Source: Draconibacterium sediminis (GTDB taxonomy: Bacteria; Bacteroidota; Bacteroidia; Bacteroidales; Prolixibacteraceae). From it: 64,000 nucleotides of DNA. The translations under genes were made by a program, and so were the position numbers. Every line of letters starts with the position of its first letter. The stretch's first letter is position 1. Shown in pieces: positions 1 through 9,156 of the stretch. Location of the stretch: NCBI RefSeq assembly GCF_000949475.1, contig NZ_JRHC01000007.1, positions 62,001-126,000 on the forward strand. Reading direction: 5' to 3'. The notes below the pieces were generated by a model. That model was not told the DNA's origin and made no database searches. It saw only the letters and a program-made list of their open reading frames with translations.

Positions 1-1518
1 ATTCAAATCGATCATTTTCAGCGACTTTTGATCACCGGAATATTGTTTGCAGATTTCGGCAATACGTTTTGGAAAATTATCGAAGCCCAAAACCGGCTTT
101 CCATAATTAAACTCACACGACTGCGCCACTTCCGAATCCGTTTCGTACGAATCATTTCGGATAATCAATGGATTTTCAGACTCCACCAAACGAAATCCGG
201 CATGCTGATAAAAATGGCGGCGAAAGGCATAACGGGCATGCCAGGTAGCTTCGTTTCCGGTTGAAATCCACGAACCACCTTTAATCATGTTGTGTTTACC
301 GTCGAAAGTTGGTGTTGAAAAATCGTCGTACAAGGGGTGCACTTTAAACCCTGGATAACCCGTAACCGGCGTTTCGGTCCATTGCCAAACATTTCCGATG
401 ATATCATAAAAATCACCTTGTTTAAATTGATTTACCGGGCATGGCGATACAAACTGTTCCAAACCAATATTTGCCGCAACAGTTGCAAAATTTGCATCGT
501 TTATACCGTTTTGTTCCGCCAGTCGATACCACTCCGCTTCGCTTGGCAAACGATATGTTTTTCCGGTTTGTTTGGTTTTCCAGTTGGCAAAAGCTTTTGC
601 TTCCAGGTAATTCAGTTCAACCGGCCAGTTCCATGGCATTTCAATTTCCTGATCAAAAAGCCTCAAAAAATATTTATCAGTATCTTTTCGCCAAAACAAT
701 GGAAATTCAGCTTTTTTGTATTGGCACCAGTTCCAGCCTTCCTCAGTCCAGTATTCTTTTGTTTTATACCCACCACCATTAACGAACTCAAGAAACTCAC
801 CATTTGAGACCAGATACTCCGACGCTTTAAAGGCATCAACCTCAACCTGATGCTCCCCATATTCCACATCCCAACCATAAAATCGGTGATCGTAAGGTTT
901 TCCGATAAGCACTTCTCCTCCTTCAACGTTTAACATGCGGTTCTCAGGTGCAGCACCCGATTTTTTGCATGGAACGTCGAAAACGTTCGGCTTTAACAGC
1001 TCAAGCGGCAATTGCCTTATCAGCACAGATGAAGTTTCAATATGAATGCGCTCGTGCTCGATTCCCATCATAATAATCCAAAACGGATTCTCCCAGTTTA
1101 TGGGCAAAGTCAGCGGTGTTGAGTCGATTACATCCAGCACCACTTCTTTAACTTTCCGGCGGTATTCAAACACCTCTTTTACGGTAGGCCAGTCATAATT
1201 CGATTCGTTTAAATCGTCCCAACTCATTTCGTCGACTCCAATGGCAAAAATGGATTCGAAATGAGGGTCAATTCGATGATCCAGAATTTTAGCCAGCACC
1301 AGTTTATTGATAAAAAACACAGCGGTATGTCCGTAATAAAATATGAGCGGATGTCTCAACGGATCGGCCCTGCGATAAAAGGCATTGTCGCTTTTCAGAT
1401 GCTCATAAAGTTTTTCATCCAGAGCATATGTTTTTAGAAAATAGTCGCGGATTTCTGCCTTTTTTTGTTTGGCATCTCCGTTAATTAAATCGGTTGTATG
1501 GGTTATCAAATTGTTCAT
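1..1518 (-). CDS. ovoA: 5-histidylcysteine sulfoxide synthase (OvoA), partial, C-terminus outside window
   Basis: I translated this frame by hand; it is open to the left edge, giving 506 residues from the ATG at 1518. The N-terminal DinB-like iron-binding part has His64 and the HX3HXE motif HERIHIE at residues 155-161. An FGE/SUMF1-type domain follows, with GNVWQWTET and IKGGSWIS. The visible end runs into what looks like the start of the C-terminal methyltransferase domain of OvoA. In the known family this non-haem iron enzyme joins cysteine to histidine as the sulfoxide, the first step to ovothiol A. EgtB is the nearest alternative, but it lacks the methyltransferase extension. The gene reads out of the window on the minus strand. 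Confidence 0.88.
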   Translation of the reverse strand, partial: MNNLITHTTDLINGDAKQKKAEIRDYFLKTYALDEKLYEHLKSDNAFYRRADPLRHPLIFYYGHTAVFFINKLVLAKILDHRIDPHFESIFAIGVDEMSWDDLNESNYDWPTVKEVFEYRRKVKEVVLDVIDSTPLTLPINWENPFWIIMMGIEHERIHIETSSVLIRQLPLELLKPNVFDVPCKKSGAAPENRMLNVEGGEVLIGKPYDHRFYGWDVEYGEHQVEVDAFKASEYLVSNGEFLEFVNGGGYKTKEYWTEEGWNWCQYKKAEFPLFWRKDTDKYFLRLFDQEIEMPWNWPVELNYLEAKAFANWKTKQTGKTYRLPSEAEWYRLAEQNGINDANFATVAANIGLEQFVSPCPVNQFKQGDFYDIIGNVWQWTETPVTGYPGFKVHPLYDDFSTPTFDGKHNMIKGGSWISTGNEATWHARYAFRRHFYQHAGFRLVESENPLIIRNDSYETDSEVAQSCEFNYGKPVLGFDNFPKRIAEICKQYSGDQKSLKMIDLN

Positions 1519-1630
1519 AATTTACTCTATCCTTGAGAATCGGGTTTCAAAATAGTAACGAATATAATCAGCATATAGCAAATCAACGATTATAATTGTT
1601 TAAGTTATTGATAAATATTGAGTCGGAAAA

Positions 1631-2167
1631 TCAGCTGAGTTGCTGATGCAGATAGATCTTCTCAAAATCAAAAGTTCCGCTTTTATCAGCCAGCAACCTG
1701 GGTTGAACAATCGATGCACAAACTTCGAATCCCATTCTTTTGTACAAACCAACAGCAGCTTCATTTTCTACCCAAACCCGTATAAAAGCATCATCAAATC
1801 GGTTTCGATCTGCCTTTTCGAGAAAAAAAGTCAGCAACTTTTTACCTATCCCCTGCCCTTGTTTTGATTGTTCAACCATCATTTCGGCCACATAAACCGA
1901 ACTTTCAACCTCAAAATTGTTGGATATTTCTTCCGGTATTAACTCATCGAATCGAAAAGGCGTTAGCAGAATTGCACCTGAAAGTTTATTTTCTTCCATA
2001 GCGAAGATTCCATACCCAACGTCGATAATCGACTGAAGATAGGCTGCAGTTTCACTTTCAGAATGGTATTGAAAACTTTTCCCCTTCGAAAAAGTATCGA
2101 TGTACAATTTCACCAGGTCGTTTTTGTAGGTTTTAAAATTTAATGCATCAACGGTAATATATCTCAT
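1631..2167 (-). CDS. GNAT-family N-acetyltransferase
   Basis: 178 residues. The acetyl-CoA-binding signature is seen around residues 105-115 (QSKQGQGIGKKLL, matching the R/QxxGxG/A loop). It is followed by the strand and helix ending NEAAVGLYKRMGFEV, typical of GNAT fold C-termini. The substrate cannot be told. It reads toward ovoA on the same strand, with 112 bases between them, so co-transcription is possible. It is divergent from prfC, with a shared 114-base promoter region. Confidence 0.85.
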   Translation of the reverse strand: MRYITVDALNFKTYKNDLVKLYIDTFSKGKSFQYHSESETAAYLQSIIDVGYGIFAMEENKLSGAILLTPFRFDELIPEEISNNFEVESSVYVAEMMVEQSKQGQGIGKKLLTFFLEKADRNRFDDAFIRVWVENEAAVGLYKRMGFEVCASIVQPRLLADKSGTFDFEKIYLHQQLS

Positions 2168-2227
2168 ACAGTTGTTACTTTATCTGTTTTAGGATTAACA
2201 CCAAACAGCTCTTTCTGTTTTCTTGAA

Positions 2228-2255
2228 TTGAATTAAAATATCTTTTCTATTTTTG
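2228..2255 (+). promoter_or_regulatory. Bacteroidota-type promoter of prfC
   Basis: TTG at 2228-2230, a 17-base spacer, then a perfect TAnnTTTG (TATTTTTG) at 2248-2255. This matches the -33/-7 consensus used by the Bacteroidota primary sigma factor. The implied leader is about 20 bases before the prfC ATG at 2282. Confidence 0.6.
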
Positions 2256-2281
2256 CGCCCGCATTACATATACGATAGCAA

Positions 2282-3856
2282 ATGAGTTTTTTAAAAGAAA
2301 TACAACGTCGTCGCACTTTTGGAATTGTGAGTCACCCGGATGCCGGGAAAACCACTTTAACAGAGAAACTACTTCTTTTTGGTGGAGCAATTCGTGTGGC
2401 AGGTGCTGTTAAAAGCAACAAAATTAAAAAAGGTGCCACTTCCGATTTTATGGAAATCGAGCGCCAGCGTGGTATTTCGGTGGCTACCTCGGTAATGGGT
2501 TTCGAGTATAACGGCTACAAAGTAAACATTCTGGACACCCCGGGTCACCAGGATTTCCAGGAAGATACTTTCCGTACACTTACCGCGGTCGACAGCGTAA
2601 TAATCGTTATTGATGCAGCAAAAGGGGTTGAGCCACAAACCGAAAAGCTGATGAACGTTTGCCGGATGCGCAAAACGCCGGTTATCGTTTTTGTAAATAA
2701 AATGGACCGTCCTGCAGGAGATCCGTTTACTTTGATGGACGAAATCGAAGACCAGCTAAAAATTAAAGTGCGCCCGCTGAGTTGGCCAATTAACAATGGT
2801 CCCGACTTTAAAGGTGTTTACAACATATTTAACCGCAGCCTGAAGCTTTTTACGCCCGATATTCAGGAAATTGAAGAGCGTATTAAGTTTGAAGATATTT
2901 CGGATCCGACTTTGGAGGACCACATTGGCGAAGATGCCGATGTACTGCGCGAAGAACTGGAACTGGTGGAAGGAATTTATCCTGAATTCAACAACGAAGA
3001 CTACCTTTCGGGCGAACTGGCACCGGTATTTTTTGGTAGTGCGCTGTATAATTTTGGGGTGCAGGAATTACTTGATTCGTTTGTAAAAATTGCGCCAACA
3101 CCGCAACCAAGCGAAACGGAAGAACGCGTTGTAAAGCCAGAAGAAGAAGGATTTACAGGTTTTGTATTTAAAATACACGCCAACATCGATCCGAACCACC
3201 GCAGCAGGATTGCCTTTGTAAAAATCTGCTCGGGTAAATTCGAACGAAATAAAATGTATAAGAATGTTCGGCTGGGAAAATCGTTCCGTATTTCGAGCCC
3301 GACCGCTTTTATGGCTTCGCAAAAAGAAATTGTTGAAGAGGCTTTCCCCGGCGATATTATCGGTGTACCCGATACCGGAAACTACATTATTGGCGACACT
3401 GTTACCGATGGAGAAGATATCCATTTCAAAGGACTGCCGAGCTTCTCGCCCGAGATGTTCCGTTTTGTTGAAAATGCCGACCCAATGAAATCAAAACAGC
3501 TGGCAAAAGGAGTTGACCAGTTGATGGACGAAGGTGTTGCACAGCTTTTCACCAGTGTTTTTAACGGACGCAAAATTATTGGTACTGTCGGACAACTTCA
3601 GTTCGAAGTTATTCAGTATCGTTTGGAACATGAATACGGAGCAAAATGTCGTTTCGAGCCGCTATCGATGCACAAAGCCTGCTGGATTCAGTGCGACGAT
3701 GAAAAGGTACTGACTGAATTCAAGAAACGCAAGCACCAGAAAATGGCAAAAGATAAACTGGGGCGCGACGTGTTTATGGCCGACTCATCATTTATTTTAC
3801 AAATGGCGCAAGACGAATTCAAGGATATTAAGTTCCATTTTACTTCCGAATTTTAA
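2282..3856 (+). CDS. prfC: Peptide chain release factor 3
   Basis: 524 residues, the usual RF3 length. It is a translational GTPase that recycles RF1/RF2 from the ribosome after termination. G1 is [11 protein letters not shown] near residue 18, G3 is DTPGHQDF near residue 87, and G4 is NKMD near residue 139. The RF3-specific insert and C-terminal domain III ([16 protein letters not shown]) are present. The start ATG follows a promoter and a short leader. It appears monocistronic: a hairpin repeat follows the stop. Confidence 0.97.
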   Translation: MSFLKEIQRRRTFGIVSHPDAGKTTLTEKLLLFGGAIRVAGAVKSNKIKKGATSDFMEIERQRGISVATSVMGFEYNGYKVNILDTPGHQDFQEDTFRTLTAVDSVIIVIDAAKGVEPQTEKLMNVCRMRKTPVIVFVNKMDRPAGDPFTLMDEIEDQLKIKVRPLSWPINNGPDFKGVYNIFNRSLKLFTPDIQEIEERIKFEDISDPTLEDHIGEDADVLREELELVEGIYPEFNNEDYLSGELAPVFFGSALYNFGVQELLDSFVKIAPTPQPSETEERVVKPEEEGFTGFVFKIHANIDPNHRSRIAFVKICSGKFERNKMYKNVRLGKSFRISSPTAFMASQKEIVEEAFPGDIIGVPDTGNYIIGDTVTDGEDIHFKGLPSFSPEMFRFVENADPMKSKQLAKGVDQLMDEGVAQLFTSVFNGRKIIGTVGQLQFEVIQYRLEHEYGAKCRFEPLSMHKACWIQCDDEKVLTEFKKRKHQKMAKDKLGRDVFMADSSFILQMAQDEFKDIKFHFTSEF

Positions 3857-3860
3857 GGCG

Positions 3861-3939
3861 TTTGTCATTTCGAACAAAGAGAGAAACCACTAACTTTGAA
3901 AAGAAGAGTTAGGAATTGTTCCGAATACGAAATGACAAA
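3861..3939. repeat. REP-like long hairpin (GTCATTTCG...CGAAATGAC)
   Basis: The outer arms TTTGTCATTTCG (3861-3872) and CGAAATGACAAA (3928-3939) are perfect 12-base inverted repeats. Inside are AACAA/TTGTT and CTAACT/AGTTAG pairings, so the 79 bases can fold into one long imperfect hairpin. It lies directly after the prfC stop and could act as a transcript end. The GTCATTTCG-to-CGAAATGAC layout resembles dispersed intergenic palindromes that I recall from Bacteroidota genomes. Copy number in this genome cannot be seen here. Confidence 0.7.
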
Positions 3940-3959
3940 GATTTGATACTTTTACCGTA

Positions 3960-4532
3960 ATGGAAACAAGTTTTTACGATAGTGCATTTTTCACCTATGG
4001 GCTGCTTCCGGCACTGATCTTTTTTTCGCGTGTTTTGGATGTAACTATTGGAACCATCCGAATTGTAATGGTTTCAAAAGGGCACAAATTATGGGCTCCG
4101 TTACTAGGATTTTTCGAGATTTTGATCTGGCTGATTGCCATTTCAAAGATCTTTCAGAATCTCGACAACTGGTTTTGTTACATCGCTTATGCGGCCGGTT
4201 TTGCCTGCGGAAATTATGTGGGTCTGCTTATTGAAGAGAAACTGGCTGTTGGTATTGTGAAGCTGCAGATAATTACCCGTAAAGAAGCGAGCAAACTTAT
4301 TGAAAACCTGACAGCTGCCGGTTACGGCATTACGCACCACCACGCTCAGGGTGCCAACGAAAAGGTTAGCATCATCCACAGCATTATCCAGCGTTCGGAA
4401 ATTAAGAAAGTGGAAACGATAGTGAAAACTACCAACCCAAAAGCGTTTTATTCGGTTGAAGATGTAAAGTTTGTAAACGAAGGTGTCTTCCCCATTCATC
4501 CGGCCCGTTTCCGTTTGCGAAAAGGGAAATAA
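3960..4532 (+). CDS. UPF0316-like membrane protein (DUF2179/DUF5698 type)
   Basis: 190 residues. The N-terminal half has about three membrane segments (LLPALIFFSRVLDVTIGTI, PLLGFFEILIWLIAISKIF and WFCYIAYAAGFACGNYVGLL). The C-terminal half is soluble and carries the DUF2179 pattern (YGITHHHAQGANEKVSIIHS, then the KKVETIVKTTNPKAFYSVED region). The family has no firmly assigned function; the C-terminal domain may be a sensory or ligand-binding module. No operon partner is evident. Confidence 0.8.
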   Translation: METSFYDSAFFTYGLLPALIFFSRVLDVTIGTIRIVMVSKGHKLWAPLLGFFEILIWLIAISKIFQNLDNWFCYIAYAAGFACGNYVGLLIEEKLAVGIVKLQIITRKEASKLIENLTAAGYGITHHHAQGANEKVSIIHSIIQRSEIKKVETIVKTTNPKAFYSVEDVKFVNEGVFPIHPARFRLRKGK

Positions 4533-4813
4533 TTCTGTTCACTGCAAATATATCATCTCCGGAACAAAGCGAATTACATCATATTGGTTTTGATCAATCA
4601 ATAAAACATTTATTGAAAATCTTTAACCTCCAGAGCATTTTGTTGTTGTCTCCAGCGAGAAAAATGGCCAACAGAAACCGTTTAATCCATACTTAATTAT
4701 TTAAATACATTTTAACATTCTACATTTTTCTTTTACTTTTATGCCTCAAACAAAATTTACTGCAACACAGCAATGCCGGAAAGCTAATACCCGGCAAAAA
4801 CCAGACTCTACTA

Positions 4814-5365
4814 ATGAAACGACTTGGCGAAAGAATAAGAAGAAAGCGGGAAGCCTTACATTTAAAACTCAACGACTTATCAAAAAAAGTTGGCATAAGT
4901 TCAAGTGCACTTTCACAGATTGAAAAAGCCAAAGCATTTCCCTCCATCCTGACCCTGAAAAATATAGCCGACAGTTTAAATACAACGGTGGGCGAATTAA
5001 TTGGCGAAAATGAAACCTTGCTTAATCAGCCGTTAATTAAAACCGATCAAAAAAAGTTTGTAAAAAAGAATGAATCAGGTACAAAATTATACCTGCTTTC
5101 TCATCACGATCCGCATAAACAAATGGAAACTTATGAGCTCGAATTTGTTTCGGGATCGGATAGCAAAGGAATTATGACTGCCCATCCGGGCCAGGAATTT
5201 TGTCACGTTACAGAAGGTAAACTGGCAATTTTGCTTGATGGGAAACCGTATGTACTTGAAACCGGCGACAGTTTTTATTTTAATTCAAACATTACACACA
5301 ACGCACAAAATATAATTGAAGGAACTACACGTGTTGTGTGGGTAGTAACACCGCCAAATATCTAG
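4814..5365 (+). CDS. XRE-family transcriptional regulator with C-terminal cupin domain
   Basis: 183 residues. The N-terminal HTH_3 domain spans residues 1-65 (GERIRRKREALHLKLNDLSK with recognition region GISSSALSQIEKAKAFPS). The C-terminal cupin barrel spans about 110-180 (HPGQEFCHVTEGKLAILLDG, then ETGDSFYFNSNITHNAQN). In the family, XRE-cupin proteins bind a small molecule in the cupin and control nearby metabolic genes. The next gene downstream, the DUF4914 protein, is the obvious candidate target, which is an inference. The 281 bases upstream hold no other gene that I can support. Confidence 0.9.
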   Translation: MKRLGERIRRKREALHLKLNDLSKKVGISSSALSQIEKAKAFPSILTLKNIADSLNTTVGELIGENETLLNQPLIKTDQKKFVKKNESGTKLYLLSHHDPHKQMETYELEFVSGSDSKGIMTAHPGQEFCHVTEGKLAILLDGKPYVLETGDSFYFNSNITHNAQNIIEGTTRVVWVVTPPNI

Positions 5366-5465
5366 TTAAAACAAATCCATTTATTAAATCCTCCTTCATT
5401 TATTAAATATTTTCTAATTCTTATTAAGCTGTGCTTTATTAATTAAATTCTACTAAACCTTTTTA

Positions 5466-5473
5466 TACATTTG
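5466..5473 (+). promoter_or_regulatory. Candidate -7 element for the DUF4914-purE unit
   Basis: TATACATTTG contains a perfect TAnnTTTG at 5466-5473, 55 bases before the preferred ATG at 5529. No clear TTG was found at the -33 position, so this rests on the -7 match alone. Confidence 0.4.
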
Positions 5474-5528
5474 TGCCCGAATTCGATTTTATACCGATTT
5501 GGTTATTAAACCACAAAAAATAAGAAGG

Positions 5529-7490
5529 ATGAAGATAGCTTTTTCAGATTTTAAAACTAAACTTGATAAAAAGGGCGTTAAACTGCCTGAGAACATTCAA
5601 AACGTATTAAGTGCATGCAAGTCTTTTACATGCTATAACACAACCGAAGAGCTTGCCGATGCCGCAACCAACGGAAAAGAAAATAATGAGTTTGCCGTAT
5701 CGTACGATATTGAAGGTAAAGGGACGTTCACCGAAGCGATAGTACACCGCGTACAAAACGGTATTTCGGTAAATTACACCGAAGCCTACATGCGCCGGCG
5801 TGATCCGGGAACGATGGTTATCGGTGATGATAAACCTACCGGAAAACAACGTTTTTCTGAAAAGTATAATTATCCGTTCTCTGATATTCAGAAGGAAACC
5901 TTTGACTGGTTAAAAGAAAATGATCTTGCTGTGTTTTTCTATTTTGCCGGACGACAGGGAATCGGTTCTTTAGGAATTGCAATTGCTCCTGCCAATGCCG
6001 GATTTTTCGCCATGGGATTATCTATGCTACAGGAAATTGTGGCAATCGATGAGCTGGCTGAAAACAGCGAGTTAAAATCGGTAATTTATGTTGCGCCGGT
6101 ATTCAGGCACACTCATTTTGAAGGAAAACAAGTGGTTGTTCACAACCGCCTGGATGATATTCACGAATTGTATTCGTACAACCTTTATCCGGGGCCAAGT
6201 GCAAAAAAAGGCTTGTATGGCGTGTTGCTTACCCAGGGCGAAAAAGAAGAATGGGTAACGGCTCACTGTTCTGCCGTTCAATCGATAAGTCCGTACGACA
6301 TTGTAACCACATTTATGCACGAAGGTGCCAGTGGCGGTGGAAAATCGGAGCTACACCAGCACATTGTAAGAGAAACCGACGGAAGAGTTCTGCTTGGAAA
6401 GAATTCGGTTACCGGCGAAACCCGTTATATCACTATCCCCCGAACCTGTAACTTCCTGCCCATTGCCGACGATATGGCTTTTTGTCATCCATCGTTCCAG
6501 CAAAAGAACGGAAAACTTGGTATTATGGATGCGGAAAACGCATGGTTTGTTCGGGTTGACAGTGTTAACCAGTACGGTGATGATCCGGTTCTTGAAAAAA
6601 CAACGATAAATCCGAAAAAACCCTTACTGTTTTTAAATATCGACACAAAGCCTGAATCAACAGCTCTGATCTGGAATCATATTGAAGATGAACCGGGCAA
6701 ACGCTGCCCAAATCCACGGGTTGTTCTTCCGCGCGAAAGTGTTGACAATACCATTAACGGATCGGTTTCGGTTGATGTGCGCAGTTTTGGTATTCGTACT
6801 CCAAAATGTTCGAAAGAAGATCCAAGCTACGGAATTGTTGGGCTATTCCACGTATTGCCACCAGCTTTGGCCTGGTTGTGGCGTTTGGTAGCACCACGAG
6901 GACACAAAAATCCAAGTATTGTTGGTACCGGAGCTATGGAAAGCGAAGGAGTTGGTTCTTACTGGCCTTTTGCCACCGGCGACCGTATTATTCACGCCAA
7001 CCTGCTGCTGAAGCAAATAATTGAAACTCCACGTACTATTTTTTCGCTGGTACCCAACCAAAACATTGGCGTTTGGGAAGTTGGATTTAAACCACAGCTT
7101 TTAATGCGCGAATATTTAACCCGAAGAGGTGGCGCCAAATTAAAAGACGATCAGATACAGGCTGCACGTTGTCCGCTTTTGGGTTACGAGCTGAATTACC
7201 TGACCATAGAAAGCTCAAAAATCCCGTCACGATTCCTGAAAGTTTACAACCAGGTTGAAGTGGGTACCGAAGGTTACGATGCCGGAGCACAAGTTTTACA
7301 GGAATTCTTTAACCGCGAGCTTAAGAAGTTCTTACACGAAGACCTGTTCCACACCGGAAGAAAAATTATTGACGCTTGTTTGTCAAACGCGTCGATTGAA
7401 GAATACAACCAGATAATTCCGATGGATTACGAATATTCATTTAATAATATCGAAGATTATGAGCAAAGTAGTTATAATAATGGGCTCTAA
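5529..7490 (+). CDS. DUF4914 family protein (PEP carboxykinase-like fold)
   Basis: 653 residues from the ATG at 5529, which follows AAGAAGG. A longer reading from a TTG at 5499 is less likely. A P-loop-like glycine-rich motif, GASGGGKSELHQH, lies near residue 263, as in nucleotide-binding kinases of the PEP carboxykinase clan. No enzymatic role is established for the family. The last 32 bases overlap the start of purE, so the two are translationally linked, and the pair sits behind an XRE-cupin regulator. The overlap suggests a metabolic link to carbon dioxide or purine metabolism, which is speculative. Confidence 0.85.
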   Translation: MKIAFSDFKTKLDKKGVKLPENIQNVLSACKSFTCYNTTEELADAATNGKENNEFAVSYDIEGKGTFTEAIVHRVQNGISVNYTEAYMRRRDPGTMVIGDDKPTGKQRFSEKYNYPFSDIQKETFDWLKENDLAVFFYFAGRQGIGSLGIAIAPANAGFFAMGLSMLQEIVAIDELAENSELKSVIYVAPVFRHTHFEGKQVVVHNRLDDIHELYSYNLYPGPSAKKGLYGVLLTQGEKEEWVTAHCSAVQSISPYDIVTTFMHEGASGGGKSELHQHIVRETDGRVLLGKNSVTGETRYITIPRTCNFLPIADDMAFCHPSFQQKNGKLGIMDAENAWFVRVDSVNQYGDDPVLEKTTINPKKPLLFLNIDTKPESTALIWNHIEDEPGKRCPNPRVVLPRESVDNTINGSVSVDVRSFGIRTPKCSKEDPSYGIVGLFHVLPPALAWLWRLVAPRGHKNPSIVGTGAMESEGVGSYWPFATGDRIIHANLLLKQIIETPRTIFSLVPNQNIGVWEVGFKPQLLMREYLTRRGGAKLKDDQIQAARCPLLGYELNYLTIESSKIPSRFLKVYNQVEVGTEGYDAGAQVLQEFFNRELKKFLHEDLFHTGRKIIDACLSNASIEEYNQIIPMDYEYSFNNIEDYEQSSYNNGL

Positions 7491-7932
7491 AGCCGATCTG
7501 GACTGGGCCAACAAAATTGTTGATGCACTAAACGGATTTAAAATCGATTCAGAATGTTTTATCGCTTCGGCGCACAAGGTACCGCTTGAGTGTTATAACA
7601 TTATTAAAGAGCAGGAAAAGCACAACCCGGTATTTATTACCATTGCAGGAATGAGTAATGCCTTAAGCGGATTCTCCGATGCACAAACCAGTTGTCCGGT
7701 TATTGCATGTCCTCCGGTTGGCGACTCGTTTGCCGGTGCCGATATTTATTCGAGCCTGCGAATGCCATCGGGAGTTGCTCCTATGGTAATTCTAAATCCA
7801 AAAAACGCAGCACTGGCAGCAGCTAAAATTATTGGATTAAACAACGATGAAGTGCGTACCGAGGTATCAAAATTTCAGGATGCGCAACGACAAAAATTAA
7901 TTGAAGACAACGGTTCAATAAGAAGTAATTAG
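7459..7932 (+). CDS. purE: PurE, class II type (5-aminoimidazole ribonucleotide carboxylase-like)
   Basis: 157 residues. The N-terminus VVIIMGSKADLDWA is the phosphate-binding MGSxxD loop. The active-site segment is SAHKVP, where ordinary bacterial class I PurE has SAHRTP. The core ITIAGMSNALSG, CPPVGDSFAGADIYSSLRMP and SGVAPMVILNPKNAALAAA resembles the PurE half of animal PAICS and the Treponema-type class II enzymes. Class II enzymes carboxylate AIR directly with CO2, while class I enzymes isomerise N5-CAIR. The gene starts inside the DUF4914 frame and ends before a terminator. Confidence 0.85.
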   Translation: MSKVVIIMGSKADLDWANKIVDALNGFKIDSECFIASAHKVPLECYNIIKEQEKHNPVFITIAGMSNALSGFSDAQTSCPVIACPPVGDSFAGADIYSSLRMPSGVAPMVILNPKNAALAAAKIIGLNNDEVRTEVSKFQDAQRQKLIEDNGSIRSN

Positions 7933-8035
7933 TTAAATATAGGTCTTTTTCCTGGAGGCGGGTAGTTTTTTTTTCGCAATCTACTTAATAATTAACTTGA
8001 TAACTTATCAGCATTTCAGGAAAACTTTAATCATA

Positions 8036-8072
8036 AAGGGAGATTTGCATTGACAACTCTCCCTTATTTTTT
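8036..8072 (+). terminator. Rho-independent terminator after purE
   Basis: AAGGGAGA (8036-8043) pairs with TCTCCCTT (8058-8065), followed by A and then six T. It closes the DUF4914-purE unit and lies just before the start of the Sua5 gene. Confidence 0.7.
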
Positions 8073-8104
8073 AGATATTTGTGCCCACAAAATTGAAGCA
8101 AAGA

Positions 8105-9061
8105 ATGAGTTCGATTATCAACGATACAAAATTGGCAGCCAAACTAATCGAAAATGGCGAGTTGGTAGCCTTCCCAACCGAAACGGTATATGGTTTAGGT
8201 GCAGATGCATTTAATGCCGAGGCGGTTGCACAAATTTTTGCAACCAAAGAACGACCAACATTTAATCCGCTTATTGTACATATTCGCGAGGTTTCGGAGC
8301 TGGAAAAACTTTTTGTTGAAATTGATGATGCGCTACTTAAACTGGCAGAACATTTTTGGCCGGGACCTTTAACCATTGTTGCCAAAAAACAAAAATCGGT
8401 ACCTGATATTGTTTCGGCCGGACTGGATACAGTGGCCGTTCGTATGCCCGCCAACCAAACAGCCCGCGAACTGTTAAAACTCTCCGGAAAGTGCATTGCA
8501 GCACCCAGTGCCAACCGGTTTGGAATGTTAAGCCCAACTACGCCCGAGCACGTTCAAAAACAACTTCCTGGGCTCAAATGTATACTCAACGGTGAGCTTC
8601 CTAAAGTTGGTATCGAGTCAACAGTTATCGAACTGTGCCAGGGAGAATTTAAAATACTGCGACCCGGTTTTATTACCGAGCAGGATTTACTTAAAGTACT
8701 CCCGCAAAGTAAAACAACGGAGGCCAATTCACCGATCAAATCGCCGGGGCTTTTAAAATCGCATTACAGTCCGCGCAAACCCATGTACCTTTTAGGCAAA
8801 GCGCCCGAATATTCGACAGACAAGAAAACGGGTTTCCTGGCTTTTTCTGAAGTACAGGAACCGGAAAAGTACCATCTGATAGAGCGTTTATCATCAAACG
8901 GCGATTTAAGCGAGGCAGCAGCAAATTTCTTTGAAGCCTTGCATCGTCTCGAAGATTCGGATGTTGACCTGATCATTGCAGAACCGGTGCCTGAAACAGG
9001 TATCGGCATTGCCATTATGGACCGCCTGAAAAAGGCTGTTTATCAATACAGCGATAAATAA
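8105..9061 (+). CDS. L-threonylcarbamoyladenylate synthase (Sua5/YrdC)
   Basis: 318 residues from the ATG at 8105; a GTG at 8081 would add eight residues but is less likely. The YrdC domain covers about residues 8-190 (GELVAFPTETVYGLGADA, KERPTFNPLIVHI, FWPGPLTIVAKK, and RMPANQTARELL with APSANRFG). The C-terminal Sua5 domain covers about 220-318 (SPGLLKSHYSPRKP). The enzyme makes threonylcarbamoyl-AMP for the t6A modification of ANN-decoding tRNAs. The two-domain Sua5 form is the longer variant of TsaC. Confidence 0.93.
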   Translation: MSSIINDTKLAAKLIENGELVAFPTETVYGLGADAFNAEAVAQIFATKERPTFNPLIVHIREVSELEKLFVEIDDALLKLAEHFWPGPLTIVAKKQKSVPDIVSAGLDTVAVRMPANQTARELLKLSGKCIAAPSANRFGMLSPTTPEHVQKQLPGLKCILNGELPKVGIESTVIELCQGEFKILRPGFITEQDLLKVLPQSKTTEANSPIKSPGLLKSHYSPRKPMYLLGKAPEYSTDKKTGFLAFSEVQEPEKYHLIERLSSNGDLSEAAANFFEALHRLEDSDVDLIIAEPVPETGIGIAIMDRLKKAVYQYSDK

Positions 9062-9101
9062 GAAGGTAATATTACGACCTAAAGTTTAACTCCTGAAAAT
9101 A

Positions 9102-9135
9102 AAAAGCGGAACCCAAGTAAATGGATCCCGCTTTT
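9102..9135. terminator. Bidirectional terminator between Sua5 and the 590-residue gene
   Basis: AAAAGCGG (9102-9109) pairs with CCGCTTTT (9128-9135), with further inner CC/GG pairing. A/T runs flank both sides, which suits the two convergent genes. Confidence 0.7.
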
Positions 9136-9156
9136 ATATGTTTATTTTGAAAACAA

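Noticed and set aside
337..926. Plus- and minus-strand frames of 78-156 residues across the first kilobase
   Set aside because: They are shadows of the ovoA frame, which is open to the window edge and shows clear family motifs.
4591..4602. FNR-like box before the XRE-cupin gene
   Set aside because: TTGATCAATCAA has a two-base spacer, not four, so it does not fit the FNR pattern.
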